A DNA stretch of 64,000 nt from Dactylorhiza incarnata (GCA_033032865.1 JAWHQI010000170.1:5741001-5805000); one strand, 5' to 3'; shown: positions 1 to 11,219, counted from the first letter of the stretch. Numbers and translations are program-made. The notes: generated from the sequence alone by a model not told the origin.

Positions 1-345
1 TCTTCTTCAATCTTGGTTTTTCTCTGCTGGTTTATTATAATAAGTTACCGATCAAATTCTGTAAAAAAAACTTGTTTTTTTTTTCCTGTCTGGATCCGGG
101 AATGCGGAAACGAATTTTAGGCTAGAAGGAGTTTATCCCAGTTTCCTCCTCTCGCTCCTTTGACGTTTTGTCGTTGAATCATTTATCGTCTTCTTCACCG
201 ATTTTGTACCGAGGACTCCATTAAATTTCCTCAAAGATCCAATCAGTTGAATCTATAGCTTTTCCATCTAACCAGCAAGAACAATCGAGGACACCTTAAT
301 GAGAAATAAAAACGAGATTTTTTTTAAGGAGTCGATAGGGAATTC
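1..345 (+). promoter_or_regulatory. 5' flank and probable leader of the GT14 gene
   Basis: Non-coding sequence directly upstream of the GT14 start. It is CT-rich with short poly-T and poly-A runs, as in many plant 5' leaders. I see no convincing TATA box in the 345 bases available, so the transcription start may lie within or left of the window. Confidence 0.4.
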
Positions 346-2678
346 ATGAAAGGAAGAGTATTTTTCTCATCTTCAACAATGGAAAAGAAATTGGCGCTCT
401 CTGTCTTCCTATTCTCCTTCTTTATTATATCCATCCTCACCTACCTCAACACGGGCCTCCTCTCCTCCGTCCCCACCATCAACTCCTTCCTCTCCAAACT
501 CTCCGGCGACCGCCCCGGCCCTCCTTTTGGGGCCAATCTCTTGACAGCGCCACCGCCACCGCCGGCGCCCGACGTCCCCTGCCTCGCCTACCTCATCTCG
601 GGATCAAAAGGCGATCTCGACCAGCTTTGGAGGGCCCTCCATGCCCTCTATCACCCTCACAACCTCTACGTGTTGCACCTCGACCTCGATTCGCCGGAGA
701 CCGAGAGGCGGGAGCTCTCAGCACGGGTCAGCAACCACTCCCTTTTCGCCAAGGTGATCGAAAGTGTTATGTTACATGATGTTAAGAATATAGCCTAATT
801 AACACCATGATAGTTTTAGCATAGATTCTAACATAGCATCAAAGAAATAAGTTCAACTTTAGGCTTTTTTATATGACAAAATGATTTTAGGATGTTAATC
901 TTGAGGATGTTACATTAGGTGGGGAATGTTCATGTGATCACCAAGTCGAACATGGTGACCTACAGAGGTCCTACAATGGTGGCCAACACCCTACATGCCT
1001 GCGCCATTCTTCTCAAGAAGAAGAAGAGATGGGATTGGTTCATCAACCTCAGCGCTTCGGATTACCCTCTAGTCACTCAGGATGGTCAGTTTTTGTTTCA
1101 AACATCCTTCCTTTCTTTCAAATTTACAGCTTTTTGGCCCGTTTGGTGGGCGGCGACGGTTGTAGATAGAGATAAAACAGCGTTTTTGAATGTAGATCCC
1201 TCCTTGAGGTTGGAATGACATTTTGGAACAGATGTTATTCAATCTGACAAAAGATAAAAAAACGCCCAAAGAACTCTAAATAGCTTGTGTGTTTGTGTCC
1301 AGATCTGCTCTTCACCTTCTCAAAGCTGCCGAGACATCTGAATTTCGTCGAGCATACGAGCAAATTGGGTTGGAAAGAGTGAGTTGATTGAATTGTTTTG
1401 ATGATAATTTGATTCAATATCCTGATCATACTCCATATCTTGTGTTATTCCATAAAAAATACGTCTAATTGCTTAAGAATTTGAGATGATTTGGGTTTGA
1501 TTTTGTTTCTGAAATGTAGAGAAGAGAGGGCAAAGCCAGTGATCATAGACCCAGGGCTGTACATGAAGAACAAGTCTGAGATATTCTTGGTGTCGCCTAA
1601 GAGGGTACTGCCTGATACATTCAAGCTTTTTACAGGTACTTCTTTCATCAGATTATTTGGTGATTTACTGTTTCTGAATTTGTCGCTCCATTTTTTCATT
1701 AGAGTCGTAGTTACCGCAGCCGCTCTTTTTAGGCTGTTTGGATGATGAGCTTTTTCAATAAAGATATTTTGGGGAATTTTTGAGCAGCCGGTCTAAGAGG
1801 GCTTTCTAACAACCGCTTTCTCTGCTTTCAGCTTTAGTTCTTTTATTTGAGGGTTCACTAAAGCCAAGCCCCGACTATTCGCGATCTGTCTTTCTTACTT
1901 CTCGCCGTTGCAAAAGTTTTCTTCTCCTATTCGCGATTTTTCACCCACTCGCAATCTTTGCTTCTTGCCTATATAATATCTACTTATTTATGCTGTAAAT
2001 GATTAGCATAAAATAATTTTACACTATTAAAAAGCTAAGCAATTATTATTAAAAAATTATTCTTCCAAACATAAAAAAAGTTAAACATCTTTTTGAAAAG
2101 CTCTTAAATGGACAGCTCTAATTTATCAGTTCTGCTTCTATCTTTGCTCGTCATTCGTAACAAAAGCAAAATATGCAGGATCAGCATGGATGGCTCTATC
2201 AAGGGACTTCGTCGAGTTCTGCGTCTATGGTTGGGACAACCTGCCGAGGATCCTCCTCATGTACTACGCCAACTTCGTCTCCTCGCCCGAGGGCTACTTC
2301 CAGACCGTCATCTGCAACTCGCCGGAGTTCAACTCTACCGTCGTCAACCACGACCTTCACTACATTTCGTGGGACATTCCTCCGAGGCAACACCCGCACA
2401 TCCTCTCCCTCAACGACACAGAGAAGATGATCAAAAGCAACGCCCCCTTCGCCCGAAAGTTCAAAAAGGATGACGCGGCTCTCGATAGGATCGACAAGGA
2501 GCTCCTTCGGTTGGGCGAGGAGAACTTCGCTCCTGGAGGATGGTGCTCGGGGATGCCACGGTGCACTGATGTTGGGGACGAGAGGAGGCTCAGCCCAGGA
2601 CCCGCGTCCCGGAGGCTGGCGCGGCTTATGGATCGGTTAGTTCGAAAGGATGCGTTCAAGATCAATCAATGTGTATAG
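346..2678 (+). CDS. GT14 family glycosyltransferase (Core-2/I-branching type, GlcAT14-like), five exons
   Basis: Exons are 346-753, 919-1084, 1303-1378, 1520-1635 and 2179-2678. All introns are GT-AG, the phases agree, and 1266 nt give 421 residues plus TAG. A second in-frame ATG at 379 may be the true start. The protein has a short N-terminal tail, one hydrophobic signal-anchor (residues about 15-34), a proline-rich stem (about 50-77) and the PF02485-type domain from about residue 79. Family landmarks are YLISGSKGD, LHLDL, TYRGPTMVANTLHA, FINLSASDYPL, IIDPGLY, FKLFTGSAWM, SPEGYF and NHDLHYISWD. Plant members are type II Golgi proteins; characterised GlcAT14 enzymes add glucuronic acid to galactan side chains of arabinogalactan proteins. 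That activity is inferred from family. Length matches the family and no stop or frameshift is visible. This is one of two apparently intact host genes in the window. Confidence 0.93.
1736..2112. mobile_element. Possible MITE-like insertion in intron 4 of the GT14 gene
   Basis: Intron 4 (1636-2178, 543 bp) is much longer than the others (165, 218 and 141 bp). It contains an AT-rich block whose ends look inverted: the left end reads GAGCTTTTTCAATAAAGAT and the complement of the right end reads GAGCTTTTCAAAAAGATG. I could not define a clean target duplication, so this is a suggestion only. Confidence 0.3.
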
Positions 2679-3500
2679 ACAAATAGAGATGACCAATCAG
2701 ATTTGAATTACAAAAAAATGCTTGTAGAACTGAATAATTGACTGAAACTAGTCTGCTGCAAAGTTTAGATATGGATGGGGGTGCTAGAATTTTCTTTAAT
2801 TTTTGCGAACATCTCATGTTGTGGAAACGAGCAGCAGTCCATTTTTCAGTTCTTCAAGAACAGAGGCGGTTCCAGAAGTGGGCGGATTTCAGTTTTCTGA
2901 AAATTATACCAAACCCTAGAAAGTGGGCGACCTTCACTACATTGATCGTGTTCGGCTTGTTTTATGAGGGAACGAGTTGAGCTCGAAGAGAGCAGAACAT
3001 GAACAAGAGTGTTAGATTATTGTTGCATTCGAGGGTAAACATCACATGACTTGTTCTTAATATTTCGCACAAACACTGACCAAATGAGCCGACCAGAGCC
3101 CAAATTTGTGCGTAATCCACTCGTTTCGTAACCCCTAGAGGTGAACAAGGGATTGGTAAGAAGAAGAAAACTTGAGAAAATAATAGATTTGAGGCCACGC
3201 TACTGCGGGAATGAGAGCACGGTCTAATCACGAAATGCGCGAACAATGTTGTCTCACCAAGGACGAGAAAAACCGCTTGTAAACTGAGATTGGTCTATGC
3301 GACTTCTGGTCCATTTGGAAAGGTGGCGTTGGTTATGAACCATCATTCGTGAACGCCCGACATCACCTAAGGAACTCCATTGACTTTCATGTTAGTCGTA
3401 GGTGCGCCAACTAATAGAACAAGGAAGGAGCCGTCACAAAAGATAAAAGAACTAACTTTGTAACCCTTTGGGTAGGATTCACATGAATGAATGTATAGTT
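2679..3500. other. 3' flank of the GT14 gene, no gene recognised
   Basis: The first part (about 2679-2960) is probably the 3' UTR and downstream flank. The rest has mixed composition, and short open frames on either strand show no recognisable domain. It may hold old transposon debris, but I see no LTR, inverted terminal repeat or coding remnant. Confidence 0.4.
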
Positions 3501-4600
3501 TAACAGGTAAAATATAATATTGTGTCCACAAATAATTAAATTTTTAATAGAAATGTTTTAGCAATTAATTATATCACTCAATTTGGGTTAATGTTAGTAA
3601 ATGACAAACCATAATGTGTAGGATTTAACATAATTATATTGAGTCATCAAATTCTCCCGCATGAGACATGTGTATATTATTTGCATATATTGTGATGTAA
3701 ACATATTTATTCCTAATTAATCAGATTTAAACTTTAATGAAATATGTTCAATGGAGCAAGTGAAACAAAAAAAAAATTCAATCTACCAGAAAAATAGCTA
3801 TACAAATAAATGCATTTACATTTAATTGTGGCTAGGCATGAAATTATAAAGATTTTTTCGGAGCACATCGTAATATTATAAATGCATTTCATTTGGATGT
3901 TAAAAGTGCATTTCTAAATGAAAATTTTCACTTGAAAATGTACAATGCACAAAATACAAATATAGACTAAATTCATTATCTCAACAAGAGAAATCCAAAT
4001 AAATCATCTATTTTGCAAAATTCTTAGTGGGCCCAGGCCCCTCCTTAAGTCTGTATAATTACAGGTTGCACGATAGTATAAATGTATTTCCCGTGAAAAT
4101 GTATAATGCACATAATACAATCATGGGCGGATCCATGAATTTCAGGGGGGCAGAAATCGTCAGCTTCAAACTAATAAGAAATTTGAACACCTCCACCTAA
4201 CTAGAGTCGTCTCTCCCACATTCGACCACCGTTTTTGATGTATAATAAGTAGTCGAAATTCATTGTTTCGACGAGAGGAATTCAAATTCATCATCCATTT
4301 TACAAAATTCTTGGGGCGTCCAGGCCCCTGCTTACACCCACCCCTACATCCCCCCTGAATACAATGGATGCAAATTTTATTAATTAATAACTTCTTAGAA
4401 ATGGCTTATATAGTCGATATAAAATGAAATTAAAGTTAGGTGTATAAATTGAGAATGACTTTGAATAAGATTAATTAAAAATAATAATATGACATGTAAA
4501 CCATGATCCATTAAAACTGGAACAAATTATTGATCAAGATTTAACATTGAACTGTTAAAAAAATTTGCTGGTTTCATTGCGAAATGAATTTTTTTAATAT
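3501..4600. repeat. AT-rich intergenic DNA with two diverged copies of one segment
   Basis: Mostly AT-rich non-coding sequence. Two diverged direct copies of about 90 bp are visible at about 3960-4050 and 4250-4345. Both run from an 'aaattcat' start through a 'caaaattctt' core to a 'caggcccc' end. They look like old transposon or satellite remnants. No coding capacity is visible. Confidence 0.4.
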
Positions 4601-5105
4601 TAATTTAGGTAAGTGGACGCACGAAGGATGATTGGTGAACCACTCACTAAAACTCCATAAAGGGGATTGTTAACCGCACCCCTGCTAGCTCAAACCCTGT
4701 CGCACTCGTCGCCGGTTGCTTCCTCTACCCTATTACGCCGGGCGAAATCTCAACGCCGGCGAGCCGCTTCACCGCCTGCGCACTCCTCGTCGCTTCACGC
4801 ACCCTATCTCAAAAGCTTTGCCTAAACCTGTAAGCTTCCATCACCTTGAATCTTGAATTGTTTTTTCATTTTTTTTCCATATTTTGATTGTATATTTTTC
4901 GCCACTTTCATGTCAAACTAATTAGAACTATGATTTGAGATTGAATCTTATTTTTGATCACTCATGATCTTAATTGTTAGCTATTATGCATATTTTTTTA
5001 ATTGATTTGTTGTTAATAATATTGATTTGCAATCAATAATTTACAAACAAAATATGATTTGTTGTTAAAAAATGTGAAATATTTAAAGGTCGGAAGAACA
5101 CGTCA
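4601..5105. other. Unassigned stretch with a GC-rich island at about 4670-4835
   Basis: A GC-rich island of about 165 bp sits in AT-rich DNA and ends in CCTAAACCTGTAAGCTTCC, which contains a donor-like GTAAGC. It resembles a plant first exon or 5' UTR followed by an intron, but no downstream exon can be linked to it. It may be an orphan exon separated from its gene or chance composition. Confidence 0.2.
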
Positions 5106-5254
5106 ATCAACACGGGAATAAGGACACCAAGGGATGAACACAAATTTTCACAATTAATAAAACTTGACAGCTAGTTACAAAATGAACAGGACTGAAAACA
5201 AGTTGCATCCAACTTGATTCACAACAGCAATAGTAGTAAAGAAAATTGGTCACG

Positions 5255-5600
5255 GACAGTATCCGCTTCTCCTCCGGAGCACACCACGTAGGTGGTACTC
5301 GCAACTCGCTACCGCGGGCGCTAGCCACTAGCGCCGGGCGCTAGCTCTCAAGCCTGCTACTCGCAATCTCCTCTTCTCGCTACCGCAGGCGCTATCCACT
5401 ACCGCCGGCGCTATCTCCCAAGCTCGCTACTCGCAAACTCGCTGCTCGCACTCACAGCTTCCTTCTCTTCTCGCTACCGCAGGCGCTATCTCGCGAGTAA
5501 GGAATTCTCTCTAGGTCGCTAGCCGAACTGACTCCGAGTTCGCTGTTCTCCAGGTGGCACTCTGGTATCTCAAACTCGCTCAAAGTTGATGATACTCGCA
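5255..5600. repeat. Imperfect tandem repeat around CTCGCTACCGC-GGCGCTA
   Basis: Four or more degenerate copies of a 50-70 bp motif alternate CTCGCTACCGC, GGCGCTA and CTCGCTACTCGCAA. They are followed by TATATATTTAGAGG and TATATATAGGC at about 5615-5650. The layout (GC-rich tandem block, then TATA-like sequence) resembles U3 regions of the LTRs elsewhere in this window, so this may be part of an older LTR into which the element at 5697 inserted. The other end of such an LTR was not identified. Confidence 0.4.
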
Positions 5601-5696
5601 ACTATCTAAATCTATATATTTAGAGGGGTTCTACCCCTCCTATATATAGGCAAAGGAGGAGATCTTCTCGAAGCTGGCGCTAGCTCATTTCAATTC

Positions 5697-7164
5697 TGTT
5701 GTACACCCGTAAAGGCCTTAGGACGCACCTGAAGAAAGCCCCGGAAAAGAGAGGAGGGGTCGACAGTCAAAGAGCGCGGTAGCACGCAGGCTGCACCCCC
5801 CCGACCGCACCGCCCTTAGGGGTGCGGCCGGCCAAGTCGCACCCCCCAAGAGGGTGCGGCTTGGCCGCACCCCCCAATGGGTGCGGCCAAGCCGCACCCC
5901 CCTTGGGGTGCGGCCAAGCCGCACCCCCCAAGGGCCAAGCCGCACCCCTTGGGGGGTGCGGCCAAGCCGCATCCCCCCTTTTGGGGGGTGCGGCCAAGCC
6001 GCACCCCCTTGGAGGGTGCGGCCAATCCGCACCCCCCCTTGGGGGTGCGACCAATCCGTGCCCACCCCTCCTCGGGGTGCGGTCCGGCGCCCTCTCCTCG
6101 CCAAAGGGTCCCGGTCCCCCCTTTGGGGGGCAACTCCCCGTCCGCCGTCCGCCCGAGGCATCTCCATGGTTCGTTACGCACTTGGAGCACTTCAGCGCTA
6201 GCGCGCGCTCAGAACGTTTCTGAGCGCGATCAGGAAGATTTCTCACTTTTTGTCTTTCCGGCTTCTCACTTTTTGGGTTTCCGGCTTCTCACTTTTTGGG
6301 TTTCCGGCTTCTCACTTTTTGTCTTTCCGGCTTCTCACTTTTTGTCTTTCAGGCTTCTCACTTTTCAGGAACAGTTAGTCGCCTTTTTTGCCTCCAACGG
6401 AACTGCCCGAACTGCCCGAGCTGCCCAAGCTGCCCGGGGGGCAAGGTGGTCATTTACGAAAAATGGCGATCCGAGGGCCCCGAACCGGAGAATATGATTC
6501 GTCCACCGAGCATTTATGGAAACTACCAACGACAAAATTACCGGACTACCCCCGGCCAAAGCTATAAAAGGGGCCTGGGGCTTCATTTGAAAGGACCTTG
6601 ACTTCTGGACCCGGGAGAGCTCCTTGCAGACTTTTGCGGAATTCTCCTTCAGCGCTTGAAGATCTCCTTCGTGGACTTGAAGATCTTCATAATCCCGAAA
6701 GGCGACTAGCCTACTCACTTCCGAAAGGCGACTAACATTCTCAGAAGAAAAATGCGACTAGCCTTCTCACTTCCGAAAGGCGACTAGCATTCTCAGAAGG
6801 ACAAGGCGACTAGCCGTCTCACTTCCGAAAGGCGACTAGCATTCTCAGAAGAGAAAAAGACTTAGTTTTTCCGAGAGGTGGCCTGTCACCCTCGGAGCTC
6901 GTTCTCTCTCTCTCCAAATATTGTAACGAGCAGCGGCCTGTCGCGCTCAGGTTCTAGTTTCCAAGTTGTAACCCCCAGAAGATAGTGAAGTTTGGTCGGC
7001 ACAGCTCCGGCCGCGTGGTTTTTTACCCTTTTCGGGTTTTCCACGTTAAAAACTCCCTGTGTACTCAGCAAATCTCTAATTAACTGTTTGCGCGCTTAGT
7101 TCGCTCACGAGCTAAGGTGATTCAAGTGGGCCGGTCTACCAAGAGCCCTAAGCGTTCCGCAACA
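5697..7164 (+). repeat. 5' LTR of the LARD-like element (1468 bp)
   Basis: Starts TGTTGTACACC and ends CGTTCCGCAACA. U3 holds a block (about 5815-6060) of short GC-rich inverted motifs of the form GCCGCACCCCCC then GGGGTGCGGCC, a run of about 22-bp repeats containing GGCTTCTCACTTTTT (about 6234-6365), and a TATA box. R-U5 holds repeats of about 50 bp built on GCGACTAGC and TTCTCACTTCCGAAAG (about 6690-6860). Confidence 0.92.
6563..6570 (+). promoter_or_regulatory. TATA box of the LARD-like 5' LTR
   Basis: TATAAAAG lies in a GC-rich context about 600 bp before the LTR end. Transcription would be expected to start some 30 bp downstream, near 6595. The same sequence recurs in the 3' LTR at about 10612, supporting its role as the U3 core promoter. 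Confidence 0.7.
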
Positions 7165-7184
7165 GTTTGGCGCCGTCTGTGGGA
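7165..7184 (+). other. Primer-binding site of the LARD-like element
   Basis: TTTGGCGCCGTCTGTGGG begins within three bases of the LTR end. TGGCGCC at this place is common in plant Gypsy elements and its first bases fit a tRNA 3' end of the form GGCGCCA. I do not assert which tRNA is used. Confidence 0.7.
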
Positions 7185-7394
7185 ATGGATTCCCAATCAC
7201 CAAGCAACGAACTCCCGAACGCAGCGCTCGCCGCGCCTGAATTCACGGAACCAACAAGAGTAGAAGCCACTCTCGAGCTATCCGACGCATGGAGTTCCTC
7301 AATCCCTGAAGACCCGGCGAAGAAAAAAGCGCCCCTCATAACATCGACCCAGCCACGGCGGAGTGGGTCAACTGGAAAGCCAACACCACTCACA

Positions 7395-8075
7395 ACAAGA
7401 CCGCTCCAAGTGCGCCTTCGTGCGCTCCGCTCTCAAGACTGCTCCAAGCGCGCCTCTGTGCGCTCCGCTCTCAAGACCGCTCCAAGTGCGCCTCTGAGCG
7501 CTCCGCTCTCAAGACCGCTCCAAGCGGGCCTCCGTGCGCTCCGCTCTCAAGACCGCTCCAAGCGTGCCTTCGTGCGCTCCGCTCTCAAGACCGCTCCAAG
7601 TGCGCCTCCGAGCGCTCCGCTCTCAAGACCGCTCCAAGCGCGCCTCCGTGCGCTCCGCTCTCAAGACCGCTCCAAGCCCGCCTTCGTGCGCTCCGCTCTC
7701 AAGACCGCTCCAAGCGCGCCTCCGCGCGCTCCCTCTCTCCGAGTGCTCCGCTCTCAAGACCGCTCCAAGCGCGCCTTCGTGCGCTCCGCTCTCAAGACCG
7801 TTCCAAGCGCGCCTCCGCGCGCTCCGCTCTCAAAACCGCTCCAAGCGCGCCTCCGTGCGCTCCGCTCTCAAGACCGCTCCAAGCGTGCCTCCGTGCGCTC
7901 CGCTCTCAAGACCGCTCCAAGCGCGCCTCCGTGCGCTCCGCTCTCAAGACCGCTCCAAGCGCGCCTCCGCGCGCTCCGCTCTCAAGACCGCTCCAAGCGC
8001 ACCTCTGTGTGCTCCGCTCTGAAAACTGCTCCAAGAGCGCCTCTGCGCTCTCCGCTCTCAAGACCGTCCAAGCAT
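7395..8075 (+). repeat. 38-bp tandem repeat array, about 17 copies
   Basis: The unit GCTCTCAAGACCGCTCC plus AAGCGCGCCTCCGTGCGCTCC repeats with a 38-bp period (for example 7871 to 7909). Because 38 is not a multiple of three and the unit lacks stops in these frames, long open frames result (7167-8204 and 7534-8022). Their translation is only a shifting Arg/Ser/Ala/Leu/Pro repeat, so I treat this as a minisatellite, not a gene. Confidence 0.85.
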
Positions 8076-8484
8076 AACCCCGCGTACTCAGCAACAAGCA
8101 CTCCGCGTACTCAAGAGCAAACGCTCCAGCCTCCTGCAAGAACAACACTCCAAACTCCTCTCGCGCAGCAGGAGACAATCGACAAAGCTCGAAGAAGACT
8201 CTGAAGACAGTATTCGTTGCACAACGATACTCGTGACTAGAGATCATGGCAGGAAAAGCCATCCGCACAAGTGAAGAATCAATCCCCGGGGGGCATGCTG
8301 ATTTGGCTCCCCTCCACTTGCTTATCAGCAAACCCGAAGGAGAGCTCTCCAGTACGAATACCCAAAACCGTGTGGCCCGTCCTGACAGAAGTCCAGAAAC
8401 ACAATATCACCAGCCCAACGATACTCGTGACTTGGCATCATGGCAGGAAAAGACATCAGCGCCGCCGAAGGATCAATCACTGGG

Positions 8485-8895
8485 GGGCAGTCTCGCGCAA
8501 ACCAAGTCGCGAGTAAATCTTGCGCGAGCAAAAGCCGCGAGCCAGTCTCGCGCAAACCAAGTCGCGAGTAAATCTCGCGCGAGCAAAAGCCGCGAGCCAG
8601 TCTCGCGCAAACCAAGTCGCGAGTAAATCTCGCGCGAGCGAAAGCCGCGAGCCAGTCTCGCGCAAACCAAGTCGCGAGTAAATCTCGCGCGAGGAAAAGC
8701 CGCGAGCCAGTCTCGCGCAAACCAAGTTGCGAGTAAATCTCGCGCGAGCAAAAGCTGCGAGCCAGTCTCGCGCAAACCAAGTCGTGAGTAAATCTCGCGC
8801 GAGCAAAAGCCGCGAGCCAGTCTCGCGCAAACCAAGTCGCGAGTAAATCTCGCGCGAGCGAAAGCCGCGAGCCAGACTCGCGCAAAAAGCCGCGG
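8485..8895 (+). repeat. 55-bp tandem repeat array, about 7 copies
   Basis: The unit contains CAGTCTCGCGCAAACCAAGT, then CGCGAGTAAATCTCGCGCGA, then GCAAAAGCCGCGAG. The period is 55 bp (8542 to 8597). The motif holds inverted CTCGCGCGAG elements. Apparent open frames on the opposite strand here are products of the repeat. Confidence 0.85.
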
Positions 8896-9004
8896 GCTAG
8901 ACCCGCGCACCTATCTTATCTTACATAAAGCTATGCACCAAATGATTTCATACTGTAAAACCATATTTTGACACTTACACTCACTTAAGAAAAAACTTTA
9001 TAAA

Positions 9005-9424
9005 GAGGCCCTGCCTCGGGGGCTTTGCACCGCCGTCGATTGAAGGTTCGCCCTTCTCCTCCGCCGTCGAGTCCCAGCGTCGTAGGGGCCTGCCCCCCTT
9101 ACGTTCGCCCCCCCGGTTTGAATACACCAGCTATTCACCGGCCACTTCGAGGCCCTGCCTCGGGGGCTTTGCACCGCTGTCGATTGAAGGTTCGCCCTTC
9201 TCCTCTGCCGTCGAGTCCCAGCGTCGTAGGGGCCTGCCCCCCTTACGTTCGCCCCCGGTTTGAATACACCAGCTATTCACCGGCCACTTCGGGGCCCTGC
9301 CCCAGGGACTTTGCACCGTCGTCGATTGAAGTTTCGCCCTTCTCCTCCGCCGTCGAGTCCCGGTGACGTAGGGGCCTTCCCCCCTTACGTTCACCCACGG
9401 TTTGAATACACCCGCTATTCACCG
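9005..9424 (+). repeat. About 143-bp tandem repeat, three copies
   Basis: Copies begin at about 9005, 9149 and 9291 with AGGCCCTGCC or GGGCCCTGCC, pass through CCGTCGAGTCCC and end at CTATTCACCGGCCA. There are a few substitutions and small gaps between copies. No coding function is seen. Confidence 0.8.
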
Positions 9425-9560
9425 GCCAAGCCGCGGGCACAGACTCGTGCAAAAAAGCCGCGAGCACAGACTCGTGCAAAAAAGCCGCAAGCACAGACTT
9501 GTGCAAACTAATTTTCTATTGTGTAAAAGCCGTGGGCTCAGAACCGCGCAAGCTAATCTG
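9425..9560 (+). repeat. About 29-bp degenerate tandem repeat
   Basis: Four to five copies of AAGCCGCGGGCACAGACTCG followed by TGCAAAA. They decay rightwards and resemble part of the 55-bp unit (GCAAAAGCCGCGAG), so the two arrays may share an origin. Confidence 0.6.
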
Positions 9561-9748
9561 TCATTTTGCAGAAACCCCTCAGCCCATACGGATATCAGAG
9601 CCGGGCAGCAAGCCCACAACGACCTCGGAAAACCAACACCCTCCGACATCAGCTCCTACCAGAAAATTGCCGCACAGAGGACAATGGGTAAAGCCGCCGC
9701 AGAAAAAATCAAAACCTTCGAACTCCTCGCTCCGGAACTCAGACTCCG

Positions 9749-9762
9749 AAGGTTTGGGGGGC
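9749..9762 (+). other. Polypurine tract of the LARD-like element
   Basis: AAGGTTTGGGGGGC lies three bases before the 3' LTR and is the plus-strand primer site expected there. It fixes the element on the + strand. Confidence 0.7.
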
Positions 9763-9765
9763 TTA

Positions 9766-11214
9766 TGTTGTACACCCGTAAAGGCCTTAGGACGCACATG
9801 AAGAAAGCCCCGGAAAAGAGAGGAGGGGTCGACAGTCAAAGAGCGCGGTAGCACGCAGGCTGCACCCCCCGACCGCACCGTCCTTAGGGGTGCGACCGGC
9901 CAAGCTGCACCCCCCAAGGGGGTGCTGCCGAGCCGCACCCCCCTTGGGGTGCGGCCAAGCCGCACCCCCCAAGGGGGTGCGGCCAAGCCGCACCCATTGG
10001 GGGGTGCGGCCAAGCCGCACCCCCCTTTTGGAGGGTGCGGCCAAGCCGCACCCCCTTGGAGGGTGAAGCCAATCCGCACCCCCGGCCAATCCGCGCCCAC
10101 CCCTCCTCGGGGTGCGGTCCGGCGCCCTCTCCTCGCCAAAGGGTCCCGGTCCCCCCTTTGGGGGGCAACTCCCCGTCCGCCGTCCGCCCGAGGCATCTCC
10201 GTGGTTCGTTACGCACTTGGTGCACTTCAGCGCTAGCGCGCGCTCAGAACGTTTCTGAGCGCGATCAGGAAGCTTTCTCACTTTTTGTCTTTCCGGCTTC
10301 TCACTTTTTGGGTTTCCGGCTTCTCACTTTTTGGGTTTCCGGCTTCTCACTTTTTGGGTTTCCGGCTTCTCACTTTTTGTCTTTCCGGCTTATCACTTTT
10401 TGTCTTTCAGGCTTCTCACTTTTCAGGAACAGTCAGTCGCCTTTTTTGCCTCCAACGGAACTGCCCGAGTTGCCCAAGCTGCCCGGGGGGCAAGGTGGTC
10501 ATTTACGAAAAATGGCGATCCGAGGGCCCCGAACCGGAGAATATGATTCGTCCACCGAGCATTTATGGAAACTACCAACGACAAAATTACCGGACTACCC
10601 CCGGCCAAAGCTATAAAAAGGGGCCTGGGGCTTCATTTGAAAGGACCTTGACTTCTGGACCCGGGAGAGCTCATTGCAGACTTTTGCGGAATTCTCCTTC
10701 GGCGCTTGAAGATCTCCTTCGTGGACTTGAAGATCTTCATCATCCCGAAAGGCGACTAGCCTACTCACTTCCGAAAGGCGACTAGCATTCTCAGAAGAAA
10801 AATGCGACTAACCTTCTCACTTCCGAAAGGCGACTAGCATTCTCAGAAGAAAAATGCGACTAGCCGTCTCACTTCCGAAAGGCGACTAGCATTCTCAGAA
10901 GAGAAAAAGACTTAGTTTTTTCGAGAGGTGGCCTGTCACCCTCGGAGCTCGTTCTCTCTCTCTCCAAATATTGTAACGAGCAGCGGCCTGTCGCGCTCAG
11001 GTTCTAGTTTCCAAGTTGTAACCCCCAGAAGATAGTGAAGTTTGGTCGGCACAGCCCCGGCCGCGTGGTTTTTTACCCTTTCCGGGTTTTCCACGTTAAA
11101 AACTCTCTGTGTACTCAACAAATCTCTAATTAACTGTTTGCGCGCTTAGTTCGCTCATGAGCTAAGGTGGTTCAAGTGGACCGGTCTACCAAGAGCCCTA
11201 AGCGTTCCGCAACA
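9766..11214 (+). repeat. 3' LTR of the LARD-like element (1449 bp)
   Basis: Same sequence order as 5697-7164 with scattered substitutions and small indels, mostly in the GC-rich inverted block and the GGCTTCTCAC repeat. The two LTRs are clearly similar but not identical, so the insertion is not very recent. Ends CCGCAACA and is followed by AATTC. Confidence 0.92.
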
Positions 11215-11219
11215 AATTC

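Larger units (their letters stand above)
5697..11214 (+). mobile_element. Complete non-autonomous LTR retrotransposon without gag-pol (LARD-like)
   Basis: Two long direct repeats (5697-7164 and 9766-11214) both start TGTTGTACACC and end CCGCAACA, so the termini are TGTTG...CAACA. The element is flanked by the 5-bp duplication AATTC (5692-5696 and 11215-11219). A primer-binding site follows the left LTR and a purine tract precedes the right one, giving + orientation. The 2.6-kb internal region encodes no gag, protease, RT or integrase and is built of four different tandem repeat families. This is the structure of a large retrotransposon derivative mobilised in trans. The partner is not in the window. 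Confidence 0.93.

Noticed and set aside
5718..6246. Several overlapping open frames of 100-160 codons on both strands in the LTR
   Set aside because: They are products of GC-rich repeated inverted motifs; translations are Gly/Pro/Ala/Arg repeats without a domain, and the same frames recur in the other LTR.
8485..8895. Regular repeats that might suggest a CRISPR-like array
   Set aside because: The 55-bp units are directly adjacent with no unique spacers and lie between LTRs of a plant retrotransposon. It is a tandem repeat.
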